Of a stretch of DNA of 64,000 nt, positions 45,119 through 55,390 are shown piece after piece. Below the pieces are notes generated by a model. That model saw nothing but the letters and a program-made list of their open reading frames with translations. It did no database searches and was not told the DNA's origin. The translations under genes were made by a program, and so were the position numbers. Numbering within the stretch: the first letter of the stretch is position 1; each line of letters starts with the position of its first letter. This DNA is from Streptomyces pilosus (lineage in GTDB: Bacteria; Actinomycetota; Actinomycetes; Streptomycetales; Streptomycetaceae): assembly GCF_014649835.1 (NCBI RefSeq), contig NZ_BMTU01000008.1:1-64000 (forward strand), given 5' to 3'.

Positions 45119-46819
45119 TCAGGCAGTGAGGCGGGCCACTGCTTCTTCGACGGTGAGTTCCTCGCGTTCGCCGGTGCGGCGGTCCTTGAGCTCGACGATG
45201 CCCTCGGCGGCGCGGCGACCGGCGACCAGGATCCGCGGGACGCCGATCAGCTCGGAGTCGGTGAACTTCACGCCCGGGGAGACGCCCGCCCGGTCGTCGA
45301 CCAGGACGCGGACGCCGGCGGCGGACAGCTTCTCGGAGACGGCGAGCGCGAGTTCCGTCTGGAGCGCCTTGCCGGCGGCGACCACGTGCACGTCGGCCGG
45401 GGCGACCTCCGCCGGCCAGCACAGGCCCTTGTCGTCGGCGGTCTGCTCGGCGAGCGCCGCCACCGCGCGGGAGACGCCGACGCCGTAGGAGCCCATGGTC
45501 ACGCGGACCGGCTTGCCGTGCCGGCCGAGGACGTCGAGCTTGAGGGCGTCGGCGTACTTGCGGCCCAGCTGGAAGATGTGGCCGATCTCGATCGCGCGGT
45601 CCAGGCGCAGACCCGTGCCGCACTTGGGGCAGGGGTCGCCCTCCTGCACCACCACGACGTCCACGTACGCGTCGACCTCGAAGTCGCGCCCGGCGACCAC
45701 GTTCTTCGCGTGCGTGTCGGCCTTGTTGGCGCCGGTGATCCAGGCGGTGCCGGGCGCGACCCGCGGGTCGGCGACGTAGGTCACCTTGTCCAGGCCCTGC
45801 GGGCCGACGTAGCCGCGCACCAGGTCGGGGCGGGCGGCGAAGTCCGCCTCGGTGACGAGTTCCACCGCGGCCGGGGCGAAGTGCGCCTCGACCTTGCCCA
45901 GGTCGACCTCACGGTCACCCGGCACGCCCACGGCGACGATCTCGCCGTCGACCTTGACCAGCAGGTTCTTCAGCGTGGCGGAGGCCGGCACGCCGAGCGA
46001 CGCGGCGAGGGTCTCGATGGTCGGGGTGTCGGGGGTGGGGATGTCCTCGGCGGCCGGGACCCCGGAGCCGTCGACGGGCTGTAGGTCGTAGGCGATCGCC
46101 TCGGTGTTGGCGGCGAAGTCGCAGTTCGGGCAGTCGGCGAAGGTGTCCTCGCCGGCCTCGGCGGGGGCGAGGAACTCCTCGGACTTGGAGCCGCCCATGG
46201 CGCCCGCGGTGGCCGCGACGATGCGGTGGTCGAGGCCGAGGCGCTCGAAGATCTTCTGGTAGGCGGCGCGGTGCAGCGCGTACGACCGGGCGAGGCCCTC
46301 GTCGTCCAGGTCGAAGGAGTAGGAGTCCTTCATGAGGAACTCGCGGCCGCGCAGGATGCCGGCGCGGGGACGGGCCTCGTCGCGGAACTTGGTCTGGATC
46401 TGGTAGAGCATCACCGGCAGGTCCTTGTAGGAGGACGCCTGGTCCTTCACCATCAGGGTGAAGATCTCCTCGTGGGTGGGGCCGAGGAGGTAGTCGCCGC
46501 CCTTGCGGTCCTGGAGGCGGAACAGCTCGGCGCCGTACTCGTCCCAGCGGCCGGTGGCCTCGTAGGGCTCGCGCGGCAGCAGGGCGGGGAGCAGGACCTC
46601 CTGGGCGCCGATGGCGTCCATCTCCTCGCGGACGATCCGCTCGACGTTGGCGAGGACCTTCTTGCCGAGGGGCAGCCACGTCCAGATGCCGGCGGCGGTG
46701 CGGCGCACGTAGCCCGCGCGGACCAGCAGCTTGTGGCTGAGGACCTCGGCGTCCGCCGGGTCGTCGCGCAGCGTCTTCGCCATCAACTGGGACATGCGCT
46801 GGACCGGTGCGTTCGCCAT
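45119..46819 (-). CDS. proS: Prolyl-tRNA synthetase (bacterial type, with editing domain)
   Basis: ProRS charges tRNA-Pro. The 566-residue protein has the class II core (GPTHEE, RPRAGILRGREFLMKDSYSF), an inserted YbaK-type editing domain (about 235-385), motif 3 (GSYGVGVSRAVAAL) and the C-terminal anticodon-binding domain. It lies 88 bases downstream of an acetyltransferase gene on the same strand. No T-box leader is apparent. Confidence 0.96.
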   Translation of the reverse strand: MANAPVQRMSQLMAKTLRDDPADAEVLSHKLLVRAGYVRRTAAGIWTWLPLGKKVLANVERIVREEMDAIGAQEVLLPALLPREPYEATGRWDEYGAELFRLQDRKGGDYLLGPTHEEIFTLMVKDQASSYKDLPVMLYQIQTKFRDEARPRAGILRGREFLMKDSYSFDLDDEGLARSYALHRAAYQKIFERLGLDHRIVAATAGAMGGSKSEEFLAPAEAGEDTFADCPNCDFAANTEAIAYDLQPVDGSGVPAAEDIPTPDTPTIETLAASLGVPASATLKNLLVKVDGEIVAVGVPGDREVDLGKVEAHFAPAAVELVTEADFAARPDLVRGYVGPQGLDKVTYVADPRVAPGTAWITGANKADTHAKNVVAGRDFEVDAYVDVVVVQEGDPCPKCGTGLRLDRAIEIGHIFQLGRKYADALKLDVLGRHGKPVRVTMGSYGVGVSRAVAALAEQTADDKGLCWPAEVAPADVHVVAAGKALQTELALAVSEKLSAAGVRVLVDDRAGVSPGVKFTDSELIGVPRILVAGRRAAEGIVELKDRRTGEREELTVEEAVARLTA

Positions 46820-46907
46820 GGTTCTCGTACTCCTGCTGCGTCTCGGTGGATGACAGGGAGGTTAGCCGGGCGGGAGGCGGCGGCGGAAATCCATTGTCCG
46901 CCGTCCG

Positions 46908-47474
46908 CTACCCGCGCGGCAGTGGCAGCGGGGCGCCCATGACGGCGTACGGCCTGGCGGCGCTGGGGAAGTGGACCTGCCGGGCCAGGTCCTGGTAGCC
47001 GAGGGAGCGGTAGAGGTGGCGGGCCGGGCTCTCGGTGTCGATGGCGGAGAGGATTGAGCGGGGCTGTTCGGCGCCGTCGGTGATCGTGGTGATCAGGGCC
47101 CGCCCGATGCCGTGTTTCTGGTAGCGGGGGTGGACGTGGAGCTCGGTGATGACGAAGGAGTCGTCGAGCCAGTCGCCGTGGCCGCGGGCGCGCAGGTAGG
47201 GCTCGACGACCGTGGACCACCAGTGGGTGCGGTCGTTGGGCATGCCGTAGACGAAGCCGACGAGGCGGCCCTCGACCGTGGCGCCGAAGGCCCTGGCGCC
47301 GGGGAAGGTCATGTGGCGCAGCACGATCTGCCGGCGGACGGCCACCTCGTCGGGGCCGAGTCCGAAGGCCACCGCCTGCACCGCCAGCGCCTCGTCGACG
47401 TGACCGGGCAGGTCGAGGGGGCCGATCACGATGTCGTCGGGCTCGGGGCGGTCGTGACCGGGAAAGCGCAGCAT
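46908..47474 (-). CDS. GNAT family N-acetyltransferase
   Basis: The 188-residue protein shows the acetyl-CoA binding motif A (VHPRYQKHGIGRALI, about 123-137) and motif B with ARHLYRSLGYQ. The substrate cannot be told from sequence. It lies 27 bases after another acetyltransferase gene and before proS, probably in one transcript. Confidence 0.85.
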   Translation of the reverse strand: MLRFPGHDRPEPDDIVIGPLDLPGHVDEALAVQAVAFGLGPDEVAVRRQIVLRHMTFPGARAFGATVEGRLVGFVYGMPNDRTHWWSTVVEPYLRARGHGDWLDDSFVITELHVHPRYQKHGIGRALITTITDGAEQPRSILSAIDTESPARHLYRSLGYQDLARQVHFPSAARPYAVMGAPLPLPRG

Positions 47475-47501
47475 GCCGGGGAGACTACAGGGGCGCGCCG
47501 G

Positions 47502-48350
47502 TCAGAACAGCACGCTCATGAAGGCTCCGACCTCCTGGAAGCCGACCTTCTCGTACGTCCGGCGGGCGGGGGTGTTGAAGTCGTTGACGTAGAGGCTGGC
47601 CACGGGGGCGACGTCGGCGAGGGCGTAGCGCAGGACGGCCGCCATGCCCGGGGCGGCGACGCCGTTGCCCCGGTGCTCGGGGGCGACCCACACGCCCTGG
47701 ATCTGGCAGGCGCGGTCGGTCGCGGCGCCGATCTCGGCCTTGAAGACGACCTTGCCGTCGGTGTCGAAGCGGGCGAAGGAGCGGCCGGCGCCGACGAGTT
47801 CGGCGACCCGGGCCTGGTAGAGCAGGCCCCCGTCGCCGGCCAGCGGGGAGATGCCGACCTCCTCGGTGAACATCGCCACGCACGCCGGCATGATCGTCTC
47901 CAGCTCGTCCTTGCGGACGCGGCGGACGCGGGGGTCCGGGGCGACGGTGCGGGGCATGCGGTCGGTGACCATGAGGGGCTGGTGGGCGCGGACCTCGCGG
48001 GCCGGGCCCCACTGGGGTTCGAGCAGCCGCCACAGTTCGGCGGTGGGGCCGGCCGGGCCGACGACGGAGGAGCAGCGGCGTCCGGCGCGGCGGGCCCGGT
48101 CGGCGAAGGCGCGCACGGCGCGGGGGGTGGCGCAGATGGGCACCAGGTTCGCGCCGGCGTAGCAGAGGGAGGTCAGGACGCCTCCTTCGTACCAGCCCCA
48201 CATCTCACCGCCCAGCCGCCAGGGGTCCAGGCCGGCGATCCGGACCCGGGCCGTCACGAAGGCGTTCGCGACCGGCTCACGGTCCAGTACGGCGAGGGCT
48301 GCGTCCAGGTCGCTCGGCTCGAGGACCCGTGAAGTGGTGTGCGTCAACAA
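47502..48350 (-). CDS. DUF4081-GNAT acetyltransferase
   Basis: The 282-residue protein has an N-terminal DUF4081-like half (LEPSDLDAALAVLDREPVANAFV) and a C-terminal GNAT domain with QGVWVAPEHRGNGVAAPGM and FNTPARRTYEKVGF. I propose the TTG start at 48350, preceded by GAGG at nine bases; a GTG at 48365 is the alternative. Such two-part acetyltransferases are common in actinobacteria with unknown substrates. Confidence 0.82.
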   Translation of the reverse strand: MLTHTTSRVLEPSDLDAALAVLDREPVANAFVTARVRIAGLDPWRLGGEMWGWYEGGVLTSLCYAGANLVPICATPRAVRAFADRARRAGRRCSSVVGPAGPTAELWRLLEPQWGPAREVRAHQPLMVTDRMPRTVAPDPRVRRVRKDELETIMPACVAMFTEEVGISPLAGDGGLLYQARVAELVGAGRSFARFDTDGKVVFKAEIGAATDRACQIQGVWVAPEHRGNGVAAPGMAAVLRYALADVAPVASLYVNDFNTPARRTYEKVGFQEVGAFMSVLF

Positions 48351-48419
48351 AAGCGGGGGCCTCACACAAAGGGGTCTGCCTGATTTCCGCACTGTACCCG
48401 CGGAAGCCGGGCAGCGCCG

Positions 48420-48443
48420 CCCCGGTCCGGCCCGGGACCGGGG
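48420..48443 (-). terminator. Terminator after ispG
   Basis: CCCCGGTCC (48420-48428) and its complement (48435-48443) form a 9-bp stem with a six-base loop, 54 bases beyond the ispG stop. Confidence 0.55.
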
Positions 48444-48497
48444 CGCTCCCGGGCACCGGAGCGGGCGGTCCGCCCCGGCCTGCGCCCGGACGGGGCG

Positions 48498-49655
<1,158 letters not shown>

Positions 49656-49778
49656 CTGCTGTGCAACCCCAAGTCGTGGATCAAGCTCCGGCTCCCCGTG
49701 AGCAGCGGGCCCCGGGCTCCGAGATTACGGCACCGGCCGACGCACGGACACACCGCGCCGGTAAACCCGCCCAAAGGG

Positions 49779-49812
49779 CGACGGCCCGGAACGAAAGGGT
49801 TCCGGGCCGTCG
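49779..49812 (-). terminator. Terminator after the site-2 protease gene
   Basis: A 14-bp perfect inverted repeat (CGACGGCCCGGAAC at 49779-49792, complement at 49799-49812) with a six-base loop lies about 25 bases beyond the protease stop codon. Confidence 0.8.
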
Positions 49813-49837
49813 TGAACGGCGGGTGACGGGGTGGGGG

Positions 49838-51142
49838 TCAGGAGATGCGTACCGGGTTCACCACGTCCGCGATCAGTACGAGGAGGGTGAAGCAGACGAA
49901 GATCCCGGCCACGACGTAGGCGACCGGCATCAGTTTCGCCACGTCGAACGGTCCCGGGTCGGGGCGGCGCAGCAGTCTGGCGAGGTTGCGGCGCAGCGAC
50001 TCCCACAGCGCGCCCGCGATGTGTCCGCCGTCGAGCGGCAGCAGCGGGAGCATGTTGAACAGGAACAGGGAGAGGTTGAAGCCCGCGAGCAGCATGACGA
50101 ACATGGCCATCTGCTGGGAGGCGGGGATCTCCAGGGTGGCGATCTCGCCGCCGACGCGGGCTGCGCCGACGACGCCCATCGGGGAGTCGGGTTCGCGCGG
50201 CCCGTCGCCGAAGGCGGCGTCCCACAGGGCGGGGATCTTGGACGGCAGCGCGGCGAGGGAGTCCACGGCGTCGCCGACCCGGTCGGTCATCCAGACCACG
50301 GAGTCCCCGAGGTCCTGCTTGACGACGCCGGTGGCCGCGCTGAAGCCGAGGAAGCCGGCCTTGACGTACTCGCCCTCCACGTAGGCGCCGTTGCCGTCCT
50401 TCTTGGCGACCAGGTTGGTGGCGATCTTCGCCTGGAGGGTGACCTCCCGGCCGTCGCGGTCGACGACGATCGGCACGCTCCTGCCGGCGCTGTCCCGGAT
50501 GAGGTCGGACAGGGTGGCCCAGTCGTCGGTGCGGACACCGGCGAAGGCGACGATCCTGTCGCCGGCCTTCATGCCGGCCGCCTCGGCCGGGGACTCGGGG
50601 TCGGACTTCCTGCACTCGTCGCGGTTCTCGCTCTGCGAGATGACGCAGGGGGAGACGGAGCTGACGGTGGTGGTCTGCTGCTGGATGCCGAAGCCCATCA
50701 GCACGGTGAGGAACAGCACGACCGCGAGGATCAGGTTCATGAACGGGCCCGCGAACATCACGACGACCCGTTTCCACGGCTTGCGCGTGTAGAACAGGCG
50801 CTTCTCGTCGCCGGGCCGCAGTTCCTCGAAGGCGGCGGAGCGGGCGTCCTCGATCATGCCGCGCCACGGTGAGGTGGAGCGGGCCTCCACCCGGCCGTCG
50901 GGGCCGGGCGGGAACATGCCGATCATGCGGATGTATCCGCCGAGGGGGATCGCCTTGACGCCGTACTCGGTCTCGCCCCGGTGCCGGGACCACAGGGTCG
51001 GGCCGAAGCCGACCATGTACTGGGGCACGCGGATGCCGAACATCTTGGCCGTGGACAGGTGCCCGAGTTCGTGCCAGGCGATGGAGAACAGCAGGCCGAC
51101 CGCGAAGACGACTATGCCGAGGATGAACATCACGATCGTCAT
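49838..51142 (-). CDS. rseP: Site-2 (RseP-type) intramembrane metalloprotease
   Basis: M50 zinc protease that cuts within the membrane, in other bacteria releasing sigma factors from anti-sigma factors. The 434-residue protein has HELGH at 24-28 in the first transmembrane helix, a PDZ-like domain in the middle (AAGMKAGDRIVAFAGV region, about 185-205), and the third-ligand motif LPLDGGH in a later helix. Its ATG overlaps the dxr stop (ATGA). The target anti-sigma factor is not in this window. Confidence 0.92.
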   Translation of the reverse strand: MTIVMFILGIVVFAVGLLFSIAWHELGHLSTAKMFGIRVPQYMVGFGPTLWSRHRGETEYGVKAIPLGGYIRMIGMFPPGPDGRVEARSTSPWRGMIEDARSAAFEELRPGDEKRLFYTRKPWKRVVVMFAGPFMNLILAVVLFLTVLMGFGIQQQTTTVSSVSPCVISQSENRDECRKSDPESPAEAAGMKAGDRIVAFAGVRTDDWATLSDLIRDSAGRSVPIVVDRDGREVTLQAKIATNLVAKKDGNGAYVEGEYVKAGFLGFSAATGVVKQDLGDSVVWMTDRVGDAVDSLAALPSKIPALWDAAFGDGPREPDSPMGVVGAARVGGEIATLEIPASQQMAMFVMLLAGFNLSLFLFNMLPLLPLDGGHIAGALWESLRRNLARLLRRPDPGPFDVAKLMPVAYVVAGIFVCFTLLVLIADVVNPVRIS

Positions 51143-52410
51143 GCACGCGCCTCCGCGCTCGCCGTCCGGACTGTCAGTTCCCGGGCCCTGGCCCGGGCCC
51201 AGGTCTCCGCTTCGAGGACGTCCGACACGGTCAGGGAGGTTCCCCTCGCCGGGGTGCCGTGTTCCTCGACGACCCGGGTGACGGTCTCCATGATCCCGAG
51301 ATACGGCAGCGCGCCGGAGCGGAACGCCTCGACGCACTCCTCGTTCGCCGCATTGAACACCGCCGGGGCCGTCCCCGCGAGCTCGCCGACGTGCCGGGCG
51401 AGGTTCACCGAGGGGAACGCCTCGTTGTCGAGGGGGAAGAACTCCCAGGTGGACGCCTTGCTCCAGTCGAAGACCGGGGCGGCGCCGGGGACCCTTTCGG
51501 GCCAGCCGAGGCCGATGGCGATGGGCCCGCGCATGTCGGGGGGCGTCGCCTGGGCCAGTGTCGATCCGTCCGTGAACTCAACCATCGAGTGGACATACGA
51601 CTGCGGGTGCACGACGACCTCAATGCGGTCGAAGGGAATGTCGTACAGCAGGTGCGCCTCGATGACCTCCAGGCCCTTGTTGACGAGGGTCGCGGAGTTG
51701 ATCGTGATGACCGGGCCCATGGCCCAGGTGGGGTGGGCGAGGGCGTCCTCGACGGTGACGCCCGCCAGCTGCTCCCTGGTGCGGCCGCGGAAGGGGCCGC
51801 CGGAGGCGGTGACGACGAGCTTCTCGACGTCGGCGCGGGTGCCGGCGGCGAGCGCCTGGAAGAGGGCGGCGTGTTCGGAGTCGACCGGGATGATCTGTCC
51901 GGGCTCGGCCAGCTCCTTGACCAGCGGGCCGCCGACGATGAGCGACTCCTTGTTGGCGAGCGCGAGGGTGCGGCCCGCCTTCAGGGCGGCGAGGGTCGGG
52001 GCGAGGCCGATGGAGCCGGTGATGCCGTTGAGGACGGTGTGGCAGTCGGAGGCGGCGAGCTGGGTGGCCGCGTCCGGACCGGCCAGGATCTCGGGCAGCC
52101 GCTCCCCCGTGCCGTACTGCGCGGACAGCGCCTCGCGCAGCGCCGGTACGACGTCCTCGCGGGCGACGGCGACCGTGCGCACCCGCAGCAGGCGGGCCTG
52201 CTCGGCGAGGAGGGCGACCCGGCCGCCGTTGGCGGACAGGCCGGTGACCCGGAAGCGGTCGGGGTTGCGCAGCACGAGGTCGATGGCCTGGGTGCCGATC
52301 GACCCGGTGGAGCCGAGGATCACCACGTCCTTCGGGCCGTCTCCCACCACGGGGTCGTACACCAGGTGCGGATCGGCGAGGGGGGCTGGAGCGTCGGTCA
52401 TGGCCCCCAT
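51139..52410 (-). CDS. dxr: 1-deoxy-D-xylulose 5-phosphate reductoisomerase
   Basis: DXR makes MEP with NADPH in the isoprenoid pathway. The 423-residue protein has the nucleotide motif GSTGSIGTQA (about 34-43), the substrate and metal site PVDSEHAALFQ and the GGPFRGRTREQL loop. Start: ATG at 52410 has GGGA at nine bases; ATG at 52401 is possible. It overlaps the protease gene downstream, so two MEP genes and the protease share a neighbourhood. Confidence 0.94.
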   Translation of the reverse strand: MGAMTDAPAPLADPHLVYDPVVGDGPKDVVILGSTGSIGTQAIDLVLRNPDRFRVTGLSANGGRVALLAEQARLLRVRTVAVAREDVVPALREALSAQYGTGERLPEILAGPDAATQLAASDCHTVLNGITGSIGLAPTLAALKAGRTLALANKESLIVGGPLVKELAEPGQIIPVDSEHAALFQALAAGTRADVEKLVVTASGGPFRGRTREQLAGVTVEDALAHPTWAMGPVITINSATLVNKGLEVIEAHLLYDIPFDRIEVVVHPQSYVHSMVEFTDGSTLAQATPPDMRGPIAIGLGWPERVPGAAPVFDWSKASTWEFFPLDNEAFPSVNLARHVGELAGTAPAVFNAANEECVEAFRSGALPYLGIMETVTRVVEEHGTPARGTSLTVSDVLEAETWARARARELTVRTASAEARA

Positions 52411-52436
52411 TGTGTCGGGTCCCGCCCGCCGCCGGG

Positions 52437-52463
52437 GCCCCGCCCCGGCAGCCGGGGCGGGGC
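52437..52463 (-). terminator. Terminator between acyl-CoA dehydrogenase and dxr
   Basis: A 27-bp near-continuous palindrome (GCCCCGCCCCGGC at 52437-52449, complement at 52451-52463) lies upstream of dxr and downstream of the acyl-CoA dehydrogenase gene. Confidence 0.65.
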
Positions 52464-52506
52464 TCGTGTGCCGTGCCGGGGACCGGGGGTCCCCCGGCCG
52501 GGCAGG

Positions 52507-52571
52507 GGACCCGGTCGTCCGGATGCCGCCCTGCCCGGAGGACCCGGTCGTCCGGGCAGTCGCCCTGCCCC
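52507..52571. repeat. Two-copy 33-34 bp direct repeat
   Basis: GGACCCGGTCGTCCGG occurs at 52507 and 52540, each followed by a CGCCCTGCCC stretch. It is intergenic with no visible function. Confidence 0.6.
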
Positions 52572-52627
52572 CGGGGGGCTCCTGCGGCCTGACGGGGTGC
52601 CGCCGGGCGCGGTGGGGGCCGTGCGGC

Positions 52628-54568
52628 TCAGCGGATCGGCCGGTGCACGTTCTCCCGCTCGGACGGGCCCGGGGTGGCGTCGGCGATCCAGGGTCCGTCG
52701 TCGGAGGGGTCGATGACCCCCTGTTCGAGCCATGCGTAGGTGCCGGAGAGCACGCCCTTGACGACCTTGCGGTCGAGGTCGTCGGTGTTGGACCACAGCC
52801 GGCCGAAGAGTTCCTCGACGCGGATGCGGGCCTGGTGGCAGAAGGCGTCGGCGAGCTGGTAGGCCTCCCGGCCGTTCTCGCCGCGGCCGCGCAGCAGCTC
52901 CGCGCGGACGCAGGCGGCGCTCATCGCGAACAGTTCCGCGCCGATGTCGACGATCCGGCCGAGGAAGCCCTGCTTGGTCTCCATCTTCCCCTGCCAGCGG
53001 GACATCGCGTAGAAGGTGGAGCGGGCCAGCTTGCGGGAGGTGCGCTCGACGTAGCGCAGGTGCGCGGACAGGTCGACGCCGTGCTTGAACTCGCCGTAGG
53101 AGGTGGGGAGCTGCCCCGGCCCGGCGACGAGTTTCGGCAGCCACTTGGCGTAGAAGAGGCCCGCCCCCGCGCCCGCCCTCGCCTTGTCGCCGAGGGACTT
53201 CTCCGGGTCGATCAGGTCGCCGGCGACCGACAGGTGGGCGTCGACGGCCTCACGGGCGATCAGCAGGTGCATGATCTCGGTGGAGCCCTCGAAGATGCGG
53301 TTGATGCGCAGGTCGCGCAGCATCTGCTCGGCGGGGACGGCGCGTTCTCCGCGGGCGCGCAGCGACTCGGCGGTCTCGAAGCCGCGTCCGCCGCGGATCT
53401 GGACCAGTTCGTCGGCCATCAGGCAGGCCATCTCCGAGCCGTACAGCTTGGCGAGGGCGGCCTCGATGCGGATGTCGTTGCGGTCCTCGTCTGCCATCTG
53501 CGAGGAGAGGTCGACCACGGCCTCCAGGGCGAAGGTGGTGGCCGCGATGAACGCGATCTTGGAGCCGACGGCCTCGTGCAGCGCCACCGGCTTGCCCCAC
53601 TGCTCGCGGGCGGCCGACCACTCGCGGGCGATCTTCAGACACCACTTGCCGGAGCCGACGCACATGGCGGGCAGCGACAGCCGTCCGGTGTTGAGGGTGG
53701 TGAGCGCGATCTTCAGGCCCTGGCCCTCCTCGCCGATGCGCTGGGAGGCCGGGACCCGCACCCGGTGGAAGCGGGTGACGCCGTTCTCGAGTCCGCGCAG
53801 GCCCATGAAGGCGTTGCGGTTCTCGACGGTGACGCCCTCGGAGGCGGCTTCCACGACGAACGCGGTGATGCCGCCCCGGTGGCCGTCGGACCTGGGCACG
53901 CGCGCCATGACGACGAGGAGGTCGGCCACCACGCCGTTGGTGGTCCACAGCTTCACGCCGTCGAGGACGTAGTCGTCGCCCTCGGGGACGGCGGTGGTGG
54001 CGAGGCGGGCCGGGTCGGAGCCGACGTCCGGCTCGGTGAGCAGGAACGCCGAGATGTCGGTGCGGGCGCAGCGCGGGAGGAACGTCTCCTTCTGCTCGCG
54101 CGTGCCGAAGATCTTCAGCGGTTGCGGGACGCCGATCGACTGGTGGGCGGAGAGCAGCGCGCCGATCGCCGGGCTGGCGGAGCCGACCAGGGCGAGGGCC
54201 TTGTTGTAGTACACCTGGGTGAGGCCGAGGCCGCCGTACTTGGTGTCGATCTTCATGCCGAGGGCGCCGAGCTCCTTGAGTCCGGTGATCACCTCGTCCG
54301 GGATGCGGGCGTCGCGTTCGATCGTGGCGCCGTCGATCTTCGTCTCGCAGAAGTCGCGGAGCTTGGCGAGGAACTCCTCGCCGCGCTGGACGTCGTCGTC
54401 GGCGGGCAGGGGGTGGGGGTGGATCAGGTCGAGCCGGAAGCGGCCGAGGAACAGTTCCTTGGCGAAGCTGGGCTTGCGCCAGTCCTGCTCGCGGGCGGCC
54501 TCCGCGACCTCGCGGGCCTCCCGTTCGGTGACCGTGGGCCGGGACGGGGACTCGGGTACTGCGGACAT
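52628..54568 (-). CDS. Acyl-CoA dehydrogenase (long/very-long-chain type)
   Basis: FAD-dependent alpha,beta-dehydrogenase of fatty acyl-CoA. The 646-residue protein has an extended N-terminus, the LLTEPDVGSDPA flavin/substrate motif, the RGGRGFE region and the catalytic-loop EGSTEIMHL, plus a C-terminal extension of about 170 residues, as in VLCAD/ACAD9-type proteins. I chose the ATG at 54568, five bases after GAGGTGA; a GTG three codons upstream is possible. Upstream DNA holds a direct repeat that may be an operator. Confidence 0.88.
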   Translation of the reverse strand: MSAVPESPSRPTVTEREAREVAEAAREQDWRKPSFAKELFLGRFRLDLIHPHPLPADDDVQRGEEFLAKLRDFCETKIDGATIERDARIPDEVITGLKELGALGMKIDTKYGGLGLTQVYYNKALALVGSASPAIGALLSAHQSIGVPQPLKIFGTREQKETFLPRCARTDISAFLLTEPDVGSDPARLATTAVPEGDDYVLDGVKLWTTNGVVADLLVVMARVPRSDGHRGGITAFVVEAASEGVTVENRNAFMGLRGLENGVTRFHRVRVPASQRIGEEGQGLKIALTTLNTGRLSLPAMCVGSGKWCLKIAREWSAAREQWGKPVALHEAVGSKIAFIAATTFALEAVVDLSSQMADEDRNDIRIEAALAKLYGSEMACLMADELVQIRGGRGFETAESLRARGERAVPAEQMLRDLRINRIFEGSTEIMHLLIAREAVDAHLSVAGDLIDPEKSLGDKARAGAGAGLFYAKWLPKLVAGPGQLPTSYGEFKHGVDLSAHLRYVERTSRKLARSTFYAMSRWQGKMETKQGFLGRIVDIGAELFAMSAACVRAELLRGRGENGREAYQLADAFCHQARIRVEELFGRLWSNTDDLDRKVVKGVLSGTYAWLEQGVIDPSDDGPWIADATPGPSERENVHRPIR

Positions 54569-54619
54569 GAGGCTCACCTCGCCGCGAAGTGGGTGGAGTC
54601 GTTCGTTACTGACTGGTGC

Positions 54620-54646
54620 TACCCGATCGTATGTACCCGATTCGTA
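54620..54646. promoter_or_regulatory. Direct repeat upstream of the acyl-CoA dehydrogenase gene
   Basis: TACCCGATCGTA (54620-54631) and TACCCGATTCGTA (54634-54646) are near-identical and overlap a -10-like TACGAT on the minus strand (54631-54626). They could be a regulator-binding site. Confidence 0.4.
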
Positions 54647-54706
54647 GCGACGCCACCACCCTTCGTGCGGCCGTTCGGCCGATGCGTCCCCTCGGGGCGG
54701 GCGCCG

Positions 54707-55390
54707 TCAGGGGGCGGGCGCCGGCAGGGCGAGCCGGCCGTCGCGGACCTCGGCGATCCGGTCGGCGGCGGTGAGCAGGCCGCGGTCGTGGGTGACCAGG
54801 ACGGTGGCGGTGGCGCGCCGGTGGGTGAGCCGGACGAGGAGGTCCACGACGGCGGCGCCGCGCTCGTGGTCGAGGGCGCTGGTGGGTTCGTCGGCCAGCA
54901 GGAGGGCGGGGTCGTTCATCAGGGCACGGGCGATGTTCACCCGTTGGCGCTGGCCGCCGGAGAGCTGGTGGGGGCGGTGGCCGGCCCGGTCGGCGAGACC
55001 GACGGCGTCGAGCAGCTCCATCGCCCGGCCGCGGGCCCCGCGCGGCCGGCGTCCGTCGATCGCGGCCATGACCTGGAGCTGTTCGGCGGCGGTGAGGGAG
55101 GGCAGCAGGCTGGGCTGCTGGAAGACGATGCCGACGGCGCGGCGGCGCAGGTCGGTGAGGTCGCCGCGGCCGAGGCCGGCGGTCGGGGTGCCGTCGACGG
55201 TGACGGTGCCGGAGTCGGGGGTGACGAGGGTGGCGGCGACGGCGAGCAGGCTGGACTTGCCGGAGCCGGAGGGGCCGACGACGGCGGTGACGGTGCCGCG
55301 GGGGACGTGCAGGGTGACCCGGTCGAGGGCGGTCAGCCGGGTGTCGCCGTCGGAGTAGGTGAGGGTGACGTCGGTCAGTTCCAGGCTCAT
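54707..55390 (-). CDS. ABC transporter ATP-binding protein (MacB/LolD type)
   Basis: The 227-residue ATPase has Walker A GPSGSGKSS at 39-47, signature LSGGQ at 144-148 and Walker B LLLADEP at 164-170. Its ATG overlaps the permease stop (ATGA), so the two form one exporter. The LolD/MacB-type family usually handles lipoproteins, peptides or drugs by mechanotransmission. The divergent two-component system probably controls it. Confidence 0.9.
   Translation of the reverse strand: MSLELTDVTLTYSDGDTRLTALDRVTLHVPRGTVTAVVGPSGSGKSSLLAVAATLVTPDSGTVTVDGTPTAGLGRGDLTDLRRRAVGIVFQQPSLLPSLTAAEQLQVMAAIDGRRPRGARGRAMELLDAVGLADRAGHRPHQLSGGQRQRVNIARALMNDPALLLADEPTSALDHERGAAVVDLLVRLTHRRATATVLVTHDRGLLTAADRIAEVRDGRLALPAPAP

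Noticed and set aside
46820..46907. A T-box or other riboswitch before proS
   Set aside because: The 88-base spacer to the upstream gene is too short and shows no T-box core sequence.
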